Origin: Owenia fusiformis
Lineage: Eukaryota > Annelida > Polychaeta > Sabellida > Oweniidae
Length of the DNA stretch: 64,000 nt
NCBI GenBank assembly: GCA_903813345.2
Contig: CAIIXF020000346.1
Coordinates: 126,001-190,000 of the forward strand
Direction: 5' to 3'
Within the stretch, counting starts at the first letter, position 1. Each line of letters opens with the position of its first letter. The notes beneath the pieces are model-generated. The model saw nothing but the letters and a program-made list of their open reading frames with translations, was not told where the DNA came from and made no database searches. Positions 35,350-46,320 of this stretch are shown here, in pieces. The translations under genes and the position numbers were made by a program.

Positions 35350-36235
35350 AGGCTGCACATCAGAAAAAGTTAGGGACTCATTATGGACTTGATGATGTTA
35401 ACAGGAGACTTGTTTTGTCAACTTTCGCCACTGGGGGTAACCGATTTCTTGATTTCTAGGAAATATGAATATGCCTCAGTCACAAGCAAAGCTACACGAA
35501 GGTAGCTAAGCAGTCTATGGCATCTGCTGACAGAGGCTTGGGTTTCTATCGACCCAGACTGTCATTATCTCTGACATTATCTTTGGATGGTTCCTGGCAA
35601 CGTAGAGGCTTCTCAAGCAAAAATGGAGTAGTAACGGAGCTTGCTGTCAATGGGCAGAACTGTAAAGTTGCGGACACTCACACTATGTCAACTATTGGAA
35701 CCAATTTTTGAAGAACAAAAGTAAACTGTCAGAGGCTGACTCTACAGTTTGGAAAGAGGCTCACATAGTTGCAAATGAGTGCCAACAGAACCACATGGTG
35801 CTGGTTCAATGGAGTCACCTGGTACAGCAACTATTTTCATGTGGTCGCTAGTTGAACATAGCAAGATAAACTGGATTCTTAAGAGATTGAGATAGCAATG
35901 CATATAAAAACTGTCGCAGAAGCAGATCCCCCAATATATCCAGATGTGGATATAACAAAACTAGAGTGCACAGGCCACATACAAAAGAGGATGGGGAAAC
36001 GCCTGTTAGATAAGGTGTCACAACTGAAAGCAACCCCTTTGTTGATGATAATGGTAAGCCAGTGAAAGGCATCGGTGGCATAAATAAATTGACCAAAAGG
36101 CTATCCATTCAAGGACATTATTGAGCGGCGATACGAAAGAACAAAGCCAATGTAGATGGCATGAATCGGAATATTTGGTAATTCTCTCTAATTAGACCAA
36201 AAAGTGGGGTTTACTCATGAAAATAAAAACATTTG
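35350..36235 (+). pseudogene. Mutator-like transposase, central to C-terminal part, copy 2
   Basis: The pieces read in order FATGGNRFLDF, GNMNMPQSQAK, LTLSLDGSWQRRGFSSKNGV (the vSvDGTWQkRG.sS.nGvv signature), NQFLKNKSK, VANECQQNHM, a GTMESTGTATIF-like segment, DPPIYPDVDITKLECTGHIQ with KRMGKRLLDKV, GIGGINKLT and AAIRKNKANVDGMN. The ITKLECvGHvQKRmGt.Lr and GkGkLT...i..lq.yYg.aIR motifs are typical of the C-terminal half of this family. Several frameshifts and stops are present, so it is dead. It overlaps copy 1 in content, so it is a separate element and not its continuation. Confidence 0.8.
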
Positions 36236-36254
36236 AAACATACATTTTAGGTCA

Positions 36255-37160
36255 AGGTTGGAGAACCAATCCCAGATGATCGAGTACAGTAAGATTTTAA
36301 ATTTTATTTCGTGTTGAAGCTTTGGTGCGCAGGAGACTGAATAATCCAACATGTACCCAGCAACTTAGTCAATGGAATCGACCAAAGACTAAGAAAGGAG
36401 AGCCCAAACAAATACTGTTAAACGGGTAATTTTGACACTGGGAAATTTTAGCGATTTTTCAATTTTAGGGTGTTTAAGCGCGGGAAATTTTAGCGAAATG
36501 AAGATTAATCTTTAAAAATCAAATTAGCGAAATGCATTAGAAATTTTATTATTTATGGCAGAAGAATGAATAACGGACAGGCCAGAGGAATTATCAAAAT
36601 GTAAGACTCCTAACACACATGGTATTGGTCCAAACTGGATGGATGGCTATTTATCCTTCAGATATTGAAAGAAACATACGATTTAAAAATATTTTCCTTT
36701 TTCGAATTACAAACCGGAAGTCGAGCACTGAACGAAAAGCTCCTTTAATACTAGTATTCATGTAGTTTCCTGGGAATTTGCAAATTTTAGCGCCGGTTTA
36801 TTTTAACGAATTGAAGTTTTTAGCGAAACTATAGCGATAGCTAACATCGCTAACAATTACCCCTCACTAACAATACCCATTTTACAGTAGTTGACATTAA
36901 CTTTTCAAAGTCTAAATTCAATGTTATGAATAAACGACCATTTCTCAGTAAAGAACGGAAGATTTATAAACCTCACCCCATCAAAAAATCCTAAATTAAA
37001 AGTTAGTGGTGCAGAAGTAGAGCAGTTCCGTGCCACCTTTTTGGATAAATTGAAAGCGACTCAACCAAATGCTGTAGTTTTCCGTGGCTTAGAAGTAGCC
37101 CCTAAGAAGCCCCTCCATCCCCCATCCCTGATGGATATTGCCCAGAGAGTTCTCAAATAA
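36255..37160 (+). pseudogene. Probable YqaJ/SWIM-associated protein fragment
   Basis: Three pieces in one direction: VKVGEPIPDDRVQ, bordered by TTTTAG and GTAAGA; RVEALVRRRLNNPTCTQQLS, then QWNRPKTKKGEPKQIL (about 36306-36400); and SGAEVEQFRATFLDKLKATQ, then PNAVVFRGL (about 36985-37070). The PTCT.QLq.Wn.Pr....ep...i and ..L.d.l...qPna.....l patterns recall proteins combining a SWIM-type zinc region with a YqaJ-like exonuclease, often next to the preceding transposase in invertebrate genomes. The exonuclease core is not visible. The assignment is tentative. Confidence 0.35.
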
Positions 37161-37169
37161 TGTATGTTT

Positions 37170-38215
37170 GTGTATAAAACTAGGTATTGGCAAACTTTCA
37201 CCAGAAATGGACGCGCTGATATAAACTCTTGAACGACCCATAGTGGTGCCAGAGGGCGAAGAAGCAGTTAAACTATTTGCGACAAATGCACAAGCTAATG
37301 CAGATAACTTTATAGAGATAGAAAAGGTATTTAGCATAGTAAGATATCAAGTTAACAGAACCAACCTTTTTTCTTTTTTTGAAATTAATATACTGGTATT
37401 CTGTATAAATAATTTTAGAAATCAATTTAGATAAGGGGATATCACCTTTCATAATATAATGATTCCCTGACATAATGCATTGGCAACACATTTCCAACTT
37501 TAAGTAATAACATTCAAAATATAGAGATTGACTTCAATAACCTTTATTTAAAAAGTAGATGTAGTACAGTGCATACAGTTATTACAGTATAACAAGTCAT
37601 TTTCATGAGATGTAACATCTACTGTATGTGTACTATTATGCATCATTCAAAAGTTTGGGAAAGACCCCCGTGCATGGAGGGTAAGGAATTTGATCTGCAT
37701 TATTGCCCCCCAGCCCCCAGCTTGGGAATTTGATGGGGGGGTCGGGGATATTTTACCATAATTATTGCCTCCTGGATAAGAAATTTTACACATTTATTTG
37801 GCCCCAAGGTAAAGTATTAGACAGGCCATAATTTTTTTGTCAAATTTCCCACCCATGCCCGGGTGGGGGGGGGGGTCTTACGCAAACATTTGAATGGTGC
37901 TTAACAGCTATAACTTGAACATTCTTCATTTTAGCTCCCTGGAGATTTGATTTCTTATTGAGCAGTAGACACATATGATGAGGATTCTAAGAAAAGGCTC
38001 AACAAAGTTCAAGCTGTTGAACATCTGCAACTCAAAGTCAACACGCCTGTAATCCTGCTGCACAACCTATCCCCCCCCCCCCACATTTGGTGAATGGCTC
38101 CAGAGGAGTTGTAACCGGATTAAATGAGGAAGGGCCAGTTGTGTACTTTGCCGATTCAGAGCTCACTAAGGAAGTTAAGAAACTTCCCCCCCACTCTCTG
38201 TACATAAGTAAATAA
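37170..38215 (+). pseudogene. PIF1-like helicase, C-terminal part with intron, copy A
   Basis: The first exon (to 37326) reads GIGKLSPEMDALI, then ERPIVVPEGEEAVKLFATNA and QANADNFIEIEK before GTATTT. This matches the L.rpl..ge.avrLF.tN..vd.yN segment of PIF1-family proteins. The second exon (from 37935 after TTTTAG) reads LPGDLISY*AVDTYDEDSKK, then QAVEHLQLKVNTPVILLHNL, and, after a C-run frameshift near 38075, LVNGSRGVVTGLNEEGPVVY. A stop (TGA) and the frameshift make it inactive. The N-terminal half with Walker A was not found. A MITE lies in the intron. Confidence 0.7.
37644..37896. mobile_element. MITE-like element in the helicase intron
   Basis: The left end CATTCAAAAGTTTGGGAAAG followed by ACCCCC matches the reverse complement of the right end (CATTCAAATGTTTGCGTAAG followed by ACCCCCC). 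The interior has two G-runs with AATTTGAT words. No clear target duplication could be fixed, so the superfamily is open. Confidence 0.6.
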
Positions 38216-38500
38216 ATAAAACAGGAACTTATCGTAGAAACTTGACCCCGTTTTTTTGCCAGTCATATTACTGCTACTGAGGGTTGTCATTCCGTATTTT
38301 TCATACCTATGCAAAGATTATACATTGAATACGATTTATAGTTACTTACCAATACCAACTCAACCTAGTTATACTGGAAAATTGCAAAATTGTGACGAAA
38401 ACATTGACTGTTTTGGATTCACCACATTTCGGCGGCCACCAACAGCGACATCTATCATATCTTTTCTAATTAACTTATTTGTGTTATTTAATATTTCAGA

Positions 38501-39760
38501 TGGACGGGTATCGAGGATGGCAGGTACGACAAAATTGGCCTGAGAGAGAAGTTGTCATCCAAGGATAAGGGGATCCAGGCTATTCGCGATCGAATATCTA
38601 GGACTGAAAGCCTTATTGTAGATGAGATCTCTATGATCTCATCGTATATATGGGATCAAGTGGATTTAGCCTGTTGGATTTGCAAGGGCAGTGAAAAACC
38701 CTTGTGAGGGATCCAACTTATTGTGACTTGTGATTTCTATCACTTAGCACCTGTAGCTAACCGGTACTATGGTGACTTTGGCATTCCTGTCTACAAGAAT
38801 ACATGCTTTAATGAAGTCTTGGGGCACAAGTTTGTTCTGAGGAACAATCATAGGCATACTAATGAGGATCGTGAGTTCGATCATGCCATAAACAGACTGG
38901 CAAGTGGCAGCCCAGACAAGGCAACAAATGATTTTATCAATAATTTGGATAAGAACCCTCTACCAGAGTCTACACATCTATACTCGTGAAATATTCTATG
39001 CATGGAGCATAACAGGCAGAAGCTTGATAATATACCTGGAGAATCGTTCCACTACCAAGCCAAGGATAAGGGGGGTGTAGCCAAGAAGTTTATTGCTATG
39101 AGACATTTGGAGCTCAAAGTAGGAGCGAAAGTCATGCTCATAAGAAATGAGAATGACATTCTCGTTAATGGATCGTGTGGAAGCGTTAAATTATGTACCA
39201 GAGATTATGTTGAAGTGGACTTTGACATGCCTGGATATAGAGCACACAAAGTGAAGGCATTCACATTTACTAAATACAGTAACAAAACTAAGAAAACTAC
39301 ATGTGCGAGGACACAGTTGCCATTAATTTTAGCTTGGGCCATTACAGTTCACAAGGCACAGGGATTAACCTAGAATAGTGTTACTGTAGACTGTAGGTTC
39401 ATGCAATCTCCAGGGCAAATTGGCGTAGCCATTAGCAGAGTCAGGTCTAGCAGTGACTTGCGTGTTTTAAATTATAGACCTGGACTTGCACCACAACACC
39501 CCGGAGTAGGACAGTTCTATGGCGTTCCAACTGTACCATTGGATTAATCTCTGGAATGTTGCCAAAAGACTATAGTCCCCATAACTGTAGACTTGCCCCC
39601 ACCCCCTTATGATTCTGGAGATGAGGACAATGATGATGATGATGCTGATGATGATTCAGACAGTGACAATGAAGATGATGCTACTCAAGAACATTCTTCC
39701 AATCCCCCCTACAGATCGTCCCCTCACCTTAATACAAAATATAATGATGGGAATAAATAG
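38501..39760 (+). pseudogene. PIF1-like helicase, copy B (motifs Ia to VI and acidic tail)
   Basis: After an ATTTCAG acceptor the frame reads WTGIEDGRYDKIGL, RISRTESLIVDEISMIS (Walker B-type DEIS), QLIVTCDFYHLAPVANRYYG (the lv.GDf.QLpPV motif; D kept, G and Q replaced), VLRNNHRHTNEDREF, RQKLDNIPGESFHYQAKDKG, LKVGAKVMLIRNENDILVNG, LAWAITVHKAQGLT (motif VI region WA.TvHKsQG) and QIGVAISRVRSSSDL. An acidic tail (SGDEDNDDDDADDDSD) follows. In-frame stops lie at about 38706, 38987, 39371 and 39545. The Walker A exon upstream was not found. In the family this is a 5'-3' DNA helicase; here it is a broken, probably transposon-borne copy. Confidence 0.85.
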
Positions 39761-40215
39761 TTCTGGAATAGACTGTCCGGAGTCCAGAGTATTTCAAAAA
39801 CTAACTAGACAATGGCAACTCCGTGGAGTAGCAAATCCCAACGAACAAAATATCAATTACCGAATTCCAATCAATTATACTCATTACTTTGGTTAAAATT
39901 GAAAAATTTAGATTTTAGAATTGCGAATTCCTGCAAAGCAGCCATTTTGAATTTTCTGAGGTACAAATCTGAAGAATAATACCATAATTGTGATCCACTC
40001 CAAAATTCCTTCAATTTGAGTATAATATAGCCAAGATCAAAAAAAAATTGAAAAAAATTCAACCTATCTCTTCTATAAAACTAATTGTAAATTCTACTCA
40101 AAACATAATCAGAATAAAAAAACATGAACTAACCTACCTTAGAGAAGACAAATCTTAAGTGAAATTGACAGATAATCATCAGTATTTGAGAAATACTGAG
40201 TGAATATACTTGCCG

Positions 40216-40325
40216 GCAAACAGGAAGTCAAAAAGTATGGCCTGCCAATCCAGCAGGTTATAATTCAGCAAGTAAACAGGAAGTTAAAAAGTATGGCCTG
40301 CTAATCCAGCAGGTTATTATTCAGA
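40216..40325. repeat. Two-copy ~57-bp tandem repeat
   Basis: AACAGGAAGTTAAAAAGTAT followed by GGCCTGCNAATCCAGCAGG occurs twice with few changes. CCTGCNAATCCAGCAGG is itself a short inverted repeat. Confidence 0.75.
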
Positions 40326-40439
40326 ATCAGAAAGTTTGCAGTGATTCAATAGAAGAAGGTATAATGTATATTTCTTATATTGTACAAAAATTATGCATGA
40401 AAGAACTTTTGCAAGTGAATATAGTTACAAAATATTTTT

Positions 40440-40525
40440 AATAGCTTAGGCTCGCTCCGCTGGCACGTTCGCTTTACTCGCGCGTTCGCTTTACTCACGC
40501 ATTGGCTTTACTCACGCTTCGAATC
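40440..40525. repeat. GC-rich TTCGCTTTACTCGCG repeat
   Basis: Four degenerate copies of a TTCGCTTTACTC(G/A)CGC word. Confidence 0.65.
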
Positions 40526-40785
40526 GCGTATTCGCAGTAACAAGCACCACACCCTAATTTTTTTCTGGTGAGAGCCCTGTGACTTGAAACACTTATTGAC
40601 ATTGAATAAAGTAACCATGTGCATAAAACAGAAACATGAAAATTTCTAGCAATTACGCAAAAATCAAGTATTTTTCTTAGTGCCTTTCCTCAAAATAAGA
40701 TAAGATAAAAGCATACTGTACTCCCTGTAATTTTCGAGTGCTACCTTTTTGCACTTTTCGCGAGTTTATAAAAAATAAAATTTCA

Positions 40786-42935
40786 GAATTTGTGTCAAGA
40801 GATTGGCGTCCCTCTAGCTCTAGATAAGACAGAGGGCCCATCACAGGTGCTCACATTTTTGGGTATTGAAGTTGACACTGTTACACAGGAAATTCGTCTC
40901 CCAGAAGACAAACTTTTGAAAGCAAGAAGCCAGATTCAGTTGTTTCAGGGTGTTGCCAAGGTTAGAAAACCAGAACTTTTAAGTATTATTGGGCTATTAC
41001 AACATCAGAGGTGGCGTTAACGCAATTTTTTACGTTTTTTACTCACATTTTTGCAACTCTGACGCAAATATTCATTGTCTACCGAGTCTTTCTGACGCAC
41101 GTTTGTTTCACATGCAAAATCCCCGCTTGGTACTTGGTTAAATTGATCCCTATACGTGAAAATACGTGATTGATCAAATTTTTTTGCTAATTCCGGAAAT
41201 CTAACATTTCGTTCAGCGCAATCGAGCCTCCTTCCTACCGATCATTTTCTCATTTCGGTATTTCATATAATTTTTAAAGCCCTGTGTTCAGATTCAATGA
41301 TAAACTTGAAAACATTGATCGATCCCTCGATTTGTTTATCTCGTTAAGCACGTTGCTAGGGGGCGTATCAAAAATGCAATAAAACGAATATAACATTGAA
41401 CAATAATTTATTAATTTCATACTCCCTTCTAAGGATTTTAGTGATCGTATATTTATCTAAATTACCGTATAAAATCTTCCCTTGAATGTTCACACACTAG
41501 ATTTACGAACCTTTAGTTTCCTTCGCAAGTTCGCAAAATTCCTTCGTTAAGTTAGCAAGTTTCCTTGAGCCGTCCCCTTCATCAGCATGCGCAGATGTAA
41601 TGCGCAGTAGGTTTATCAATGGTGCTCACAGTGACCGATCTATCGTAAGTTTTCACCAAGTATTTTCAATTAACTCCCTCAAGTTAAGATCTTCGAATCA
41701 CTAGATCTGAAGCTGATCCTAGGAAGATAGGTAATGGGCACATGAAAATCCAGTCGATCGCACATTAAGGGGGGTAATAATGATGATAAATTAGGTATGA
41801 GAACAAATCTACTTTCGGTTTCATTTGATCAGCTATAATTACAAGATTCTACCGTATTCAATTTAAATGATGCCCAGTATTGTGGTCGGTCTTATATTGC
41901 CGTTTTAGACTTTGGAATGATTGCAAAAATGTTGAATTTCAACATGAAACGCTTTGACCCCAATTTGTGTAACTCCACACAGGGAGAAACTCCTCTCCCA
42001 CTCCATTCACACCCATGACTCGCTGGACCAGATAATCAGATGATTAATAGTGACATTTTTCTTGCAATTGCCTAATTAATTAATTGTTAGTTGTTATGTA
42101 CAATAAAAGGTATGCACAAAATCAAAAAATAGATTTTGTATGTGGTTTCTACATTTTGTATGCATTTTTACTCAAGAAAAACACTTTTATAGCTTTGACT
42201 CAAGTTTTTTTCTTGTGACTCACTTTTTTGAAACTACCTGAGTCATGATGACTCACAAAAATATATGCCTACCGCCACCGCTGAACATTGTACAGTTATC
42301 ATACTGTTCGGTAATACATTTTTGCGCAGGTTGATTCACCTTTTGATGTCTACCCAAAAATTGCATTGGCATGTGAGACTAACCGTCAAAGCTAGATTTA
42401 AGTATATGGGAAGAGTTTCTCAAGGTGTTTAATGGTAGAAATTGCTTCATGGATGAGGAATATGAACAAAGGCACCAGCTTAAACTAATCTCAGATGCGT
42501 CACAAACTTGGGGCTATGGTGTTATTTACGATAGTGAGTATATGCATGGTGAGTGGCCTCTACAATGGAAGTCCAAGAATATTTCAGTTTTGGAACTCTA
42601 CCCGATAACATTAGCCTTTTTGGTATGGGGGGATAAATTTGCGAATAAGAGTATTCTAGTTAGATGTGATAACCATGCAGTGTGCTATGTACTTAATAAA
42701 GGGGTAAGGACAAGGAGCTTATGGTTCTTTTAAGACCTCTTGTGTTACATTGTCTTAAGCATAATATCCTCTTGAAAGCGTCACACATACCGGGGGTTGA
42801 TAACACTAGTGTTGATGCACTGTCTAGAAATAATATGAACACTTTCCAGGAGTTGAACAAGGACAGGGAAATGGTGCCTCGTCCGGTTCCAGTACAGTTA
42901 AGGCCTCAGAGTTTGGACATGTGTTCAGGAAACTA
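40786..42935 (+). pseudogene. DIRS-like retroelement, RT end and RNase H, split by an insertion
   Basis: The first piece (40790-41005) reads LCQEIGVPLALDKTEGPSQV, FLGIEVDTVTQEIRLPEDKL and LLSIIGLLQH, the region just after the RT active site in DIRS-type elements (Lg.pia..Kt.gP...l.FLGieiDs...e.rLP.dKl). After the 1278-bp insertion the same frame resumes and reaches an RNase H domain: LISDASQTWGYGVIYD, EWPLQWKSKNISVLELYPI, RCDNHAVCYVLNKG (catalytic D positions visible), a small frameshift near 42715, then LLKASHIPGVDNTSVDALSR. The RT active site, gag and the tyrosine recombinase are absent, so it is truncated at both sides. Confidence 0.85.
41006..42283. mobile_element. 1278-bp hAT-like non-autonomous element inside the DIRS RT
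   Basis: The left end is CAGAGGTGGCGTTAACGCAA. The right end, reverse-complemented, is CAGCGGTGGCGGTAGGCATA. The 5-bp word AACAT flanks both sides (41001-41005 and 42284-42288). Removing the element and one AACAT leaves the DIRS frame uninterrupted across the site. There is no transposase frame inside. TGACTCA and ACTCAC words cluster in the last 150 bp and near the left end, possibly as subterminal binding sites. Confidence 0.85.
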
Positions 42936-42939
42936 ACTT

Positions 42940-44640
42940 CACAAGCGCTTTATTTATCTTTTTTGACCTTTCACCTTTCGGTGATTGATTGCAATTGCTA
43001 GACCCCTCTGGGAGTCAATTACTGGCCTAATTTAGAGACAGGAAATCTGATTAGTTGAAAGAATGTAGCGTTATCATGCAGAACTCCCCACTGACTAATC
43101 AGTAATAACGTTTCATTCCTGAGTCTGGGTTTTAAAGGTGCAACAAGAAGTGCAGAGGGGCCATTCAACGATCATGGACCAGTGTCAAAATATATTTAAG
43201 TTTGGATATTTTATCAAGACTAACATCTATTTTTATTTTCTACAAAGAAACCCCCTAGATAATCATTATTTCAGCTTATATTCCTCTTCAAACATGGTGG
43301 ATCTTAAAAATATAAAAGTGGACGTCCCCTTTTTAAAGCTTTGAACTGAATTTACACTTTTTAATGCCGAAATTGATAGTTTATCCATACATTTTAAGAA
43401 AATAGGTATGTCGGAGAAGATGTTAAGCCAACTGTTGCCTTGATAGCTCAGAAAAAGTTTAAATTTTCCTATTTTCTCTCTACAAGCCTTATTGCCCCTA
43501 GTATGTATCCAACAGACTGACAGAAGTCAGTCTGTTATGATGTACTACTTTCCTGTGGAAATTGCAGTGAAATTTTTTGCACAAAATTATCAATTGGAGG
43601 AAACATTTTTTCAATAAAATAAACATTACAAAATTTCAATTAAATAGTAAGGTACAATTAAATGCAATAAAAAGTAACACATCATATTGTCTAGTGGAAA
43701 TAAAGCTAGCTGAAGTAGCAAATGTGCAAATTAATTTTACCCAATCGGCCATTTTGAATAGCACTTCCTATGTAAACAAATGTTTGGAATTACCAAACTT
43801 TAACATAGGTGCCTTATAGTCTGAATATAATTCAGACTAAATAGGATATAGTCTATTATTGCCCCTTTAAAAATGCCGCTGAGAAAGAAATTAAAAACAT
43901 CGCCAGCGATGGCAATCTAACCTTAGCAGCATTTCTTCATAGAAAGGCAAGTAAATTTTTATTAAATCGCGACAGAAAAAATGTCCCCCAAAAAATTGAA
44001 ATGACCCACATTTTTAGTTGGAGTGGGACATTTTTTTGATCTGTGTCCCATACTCTAAAATTTCTATCAACATCACTGCAAATTATGCTTCAAATTGACA
44101 ATTTCTTCTTGTTAACACTCACAACCTCAATAATAAGAAGATCTGCTTGCTTTGCTTTCAGTGTGGGGATACTGGGGCCTGTGGACTTTCCCCCAGTGAT
44201 AAATGGCCGCCATGATCGCGCCATGATGATGATCATGGTTTTTGGAAAATGCAAAATCTCACCTCTAATTAGGCTGGAAAGATCCAATTTTACGCGCATC
44301 ATCTGGCCAAAATCGTTGAAGAATAGTCCCATCCATTGTGATATCATCTACACGAACGATTCGTCGATAAAAGCGAGTACCTGTTCTCTTGATTCGGGGC
44401 GACGTCCTCCTCTCACTGCTCAGATTTAACCCTGGCGTGAAGCAATGGAACTAAAATGCACGAAATTTGCGAACGGACATTGTATTTAGTTCGTATTTTA
44501 ATTGAATGATAGCACGTATATCTTGCTTCCGGGGGAATCCCTGAAAAATTTTGCCCATATGCCATTTATCATTGCCTTTCATGAGTCATATTATGTCTAT
44601 AATGCAAGGTGATTTACGTAATTAGGCCAACCTTAAAATA
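42940..44640. other. No firm feature
   Basis: Small open frames only. One exon-like stretch at about 43873-43953 (EKEIKNIASDGNLTLAAFLH) and a minus-strand frame at 44090-44347 (Met-rich, with SWRPFITGGKSTGPSIP) were not recognised. Confidence 0.4.
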
Positions 44641-44645
44641 CTTAA

Positions 44646-44999
44646 GGATGTTCCCTGGACGAAGTTGAAAACGATGAACACCAACCCCTAATTTTTCTTT
44701 TCAAAATGTGAAGTACATAGCATAACTAAGTGTTTCTGTGAGTTTAAGAAAAAGTTAAATATTCAAAAGTGTGTTTTGGGGTGAAAACCTGATTTTTAAC
44801 ATGGGTTTCAATGAGAAAGTGCCACGCCCACTTTTGTCAAATATTGACACTTTAGAGGCCTCTTGCTCAGAAAAAAGCACACTAACATATGGTTTTTAAA
44901 GTTTTAATATTCTTTGTTGCCCGTGAGAATCCCAGAAAACCATTTTTGAGAAAAAGTTAAATACTATTGAATATTTTCCTATCTGACCAGGGAACATCC
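44646..44999. mobile_element. 354-bp TTAA-flanked MITE, copy 2 (piggyBac-like)
   Basis: Same length and ends as the element at 30512, with TTAA at 44642-44645 and 45000-45003. By eye the two copies differ at one base (TTTTAAAAATG against TTTTCAAAATG). Confidence 0.9.
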
Positions 45000-45004
45000 T
45001 TAAA

Positions 45005-45740
45005 TCAAAACAATGGCACAAATTCTGAGCGGCAATCCAAACTGAAAGACGTTCGTACTTTCGGCGTATTATGTTTTTGGCGGAGAGTTTAAAGTTGAAA
45101 ACAATTACTCAACGGCATAATACCATTGGGCGATGCCATTTGTATAACAGTATAATTACAATGTGTAATTCTATCTGATGAGAATTTAATGCCATTTACT
45201 CTAGTGACTCATGCATGTTATGACGACTGTAAAGTTATCTCAAGTTATTACAGCACGATTCCTTGATTGAACATAAATCATTCAAAGTGAACATTCTTTG
45301 GAAATGTCATGAATTTTAGCTTTGAATACATTTGCATCCGATCAAAGGAAAACCATTTGGATTGATGTATCGAATGACATACATGTACCTATTATAAAGA
45401 AATACTATAGCCTAATTTAATAAATTAGCATATTCATTATCGATTTTCATTTGGTCGGTTTCGTAATCGGCCGTTATATCCCAACATGTTGAAGTTCAAC
45501 GAATAAGACTTCAGACGGTAGTATCAAATAAGAACGCTCGTTTTCATCTCCGACTAGAGATTGAAAACAATAACTAGAATGTAGATCCGCATGATGATTT
45601 TTCATGTTATTTTCATAATAGTAATTAGAATACAAAGTTCAAATCAAAATAATTTGTTCACGTTTTTTAAATAACATTTCCCAAAACTTTCGAGAAATTT
45701 TTGCATAAAGGGAATCAAATACATTCTCCCTACTTGTGCA
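45005..45740. other. No recognisable feature
   Basis: AT-rich sequence between the MITE and the minisatellite; nothing recognisable. Confidence 0.5.
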
Positions 45741-45744
45741 ATTG

Positions 45745-46320
45745 TTGAGTGCAAAAAGCGAGTGCAAATAGTAAGTGTACATGGTGGGCGCAAGTGGTGA
45801 GAACAAATAGTAAGTGTACGTGGTGAGTACAAGTAGTGAGTGCAGGCAATGAATACAAGTGGTGAATGCAATTAATGAACACAAGGGGAGTACAATGGTG
45901 AGAATAAGTAGTGAGTACAAGTGGTGAGTGCAACAAATGATTCCAAGTGGTGAGTACAAGTAGTGAGTGAAAGAAGTAAGTACGAGTTGTGAGGTGATTG
46001 CAAGTGGTACAAGTAGTGAGTGCAGGTAATGAGTACAAGTAGTGAATACAAGTGGTGAGTACAAGTGGTTGGTTCAAGTGGTGGGTGTAAGTGGTGAGTA
46101 CAAGTAGTGAGTGCAGGTAATAAGTAAAAGTGGTGAATGCAATTAGTGAACACAAGGTGAGTGCAATGGTGAGTATAAGTAGTGAGTACAAGTGGTTTGT
46201 GCAAGAAATGAGTCCAAGTGGTGAGTTCAAATAGTGACTGCACATGGTGAGTTCAAGTGGTGAGTACGAGATGTGAGGTGATTGCAAATGGTACGAACAA
46301 GTGCCGAGTACAAGTGGTGA
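45745..46320. repeat. GTGAGTACAAGTG-type minisatellite
   Basis: Degenerate ~12-13-bp units (GGTGAGTACAAGT, AGTGAGTGCAGGT, GGTGAATGCAATT) fill about 575 bp, with higher-order repetition. Three minus-strand frames are open over most of it and read Thr/His/Leu/Cys-rich peptides. These are repeat artefacts. Confidence 0.9.

Noticed and set aside
39609-39896. Methionine-rich open frame
   Set aside because: It is the out-of-frame reading of the GATGATGAT stretch that encodes the acidic tail of the PIF1-like helicase.
44090-44347. Minus-strand 85-residue frame with SWRPFITGGKSTGPSIP
   Set aside because: No recognised family, no supporting splice sites, and stops immediately upstream. Kept only as an unassigned stretch.
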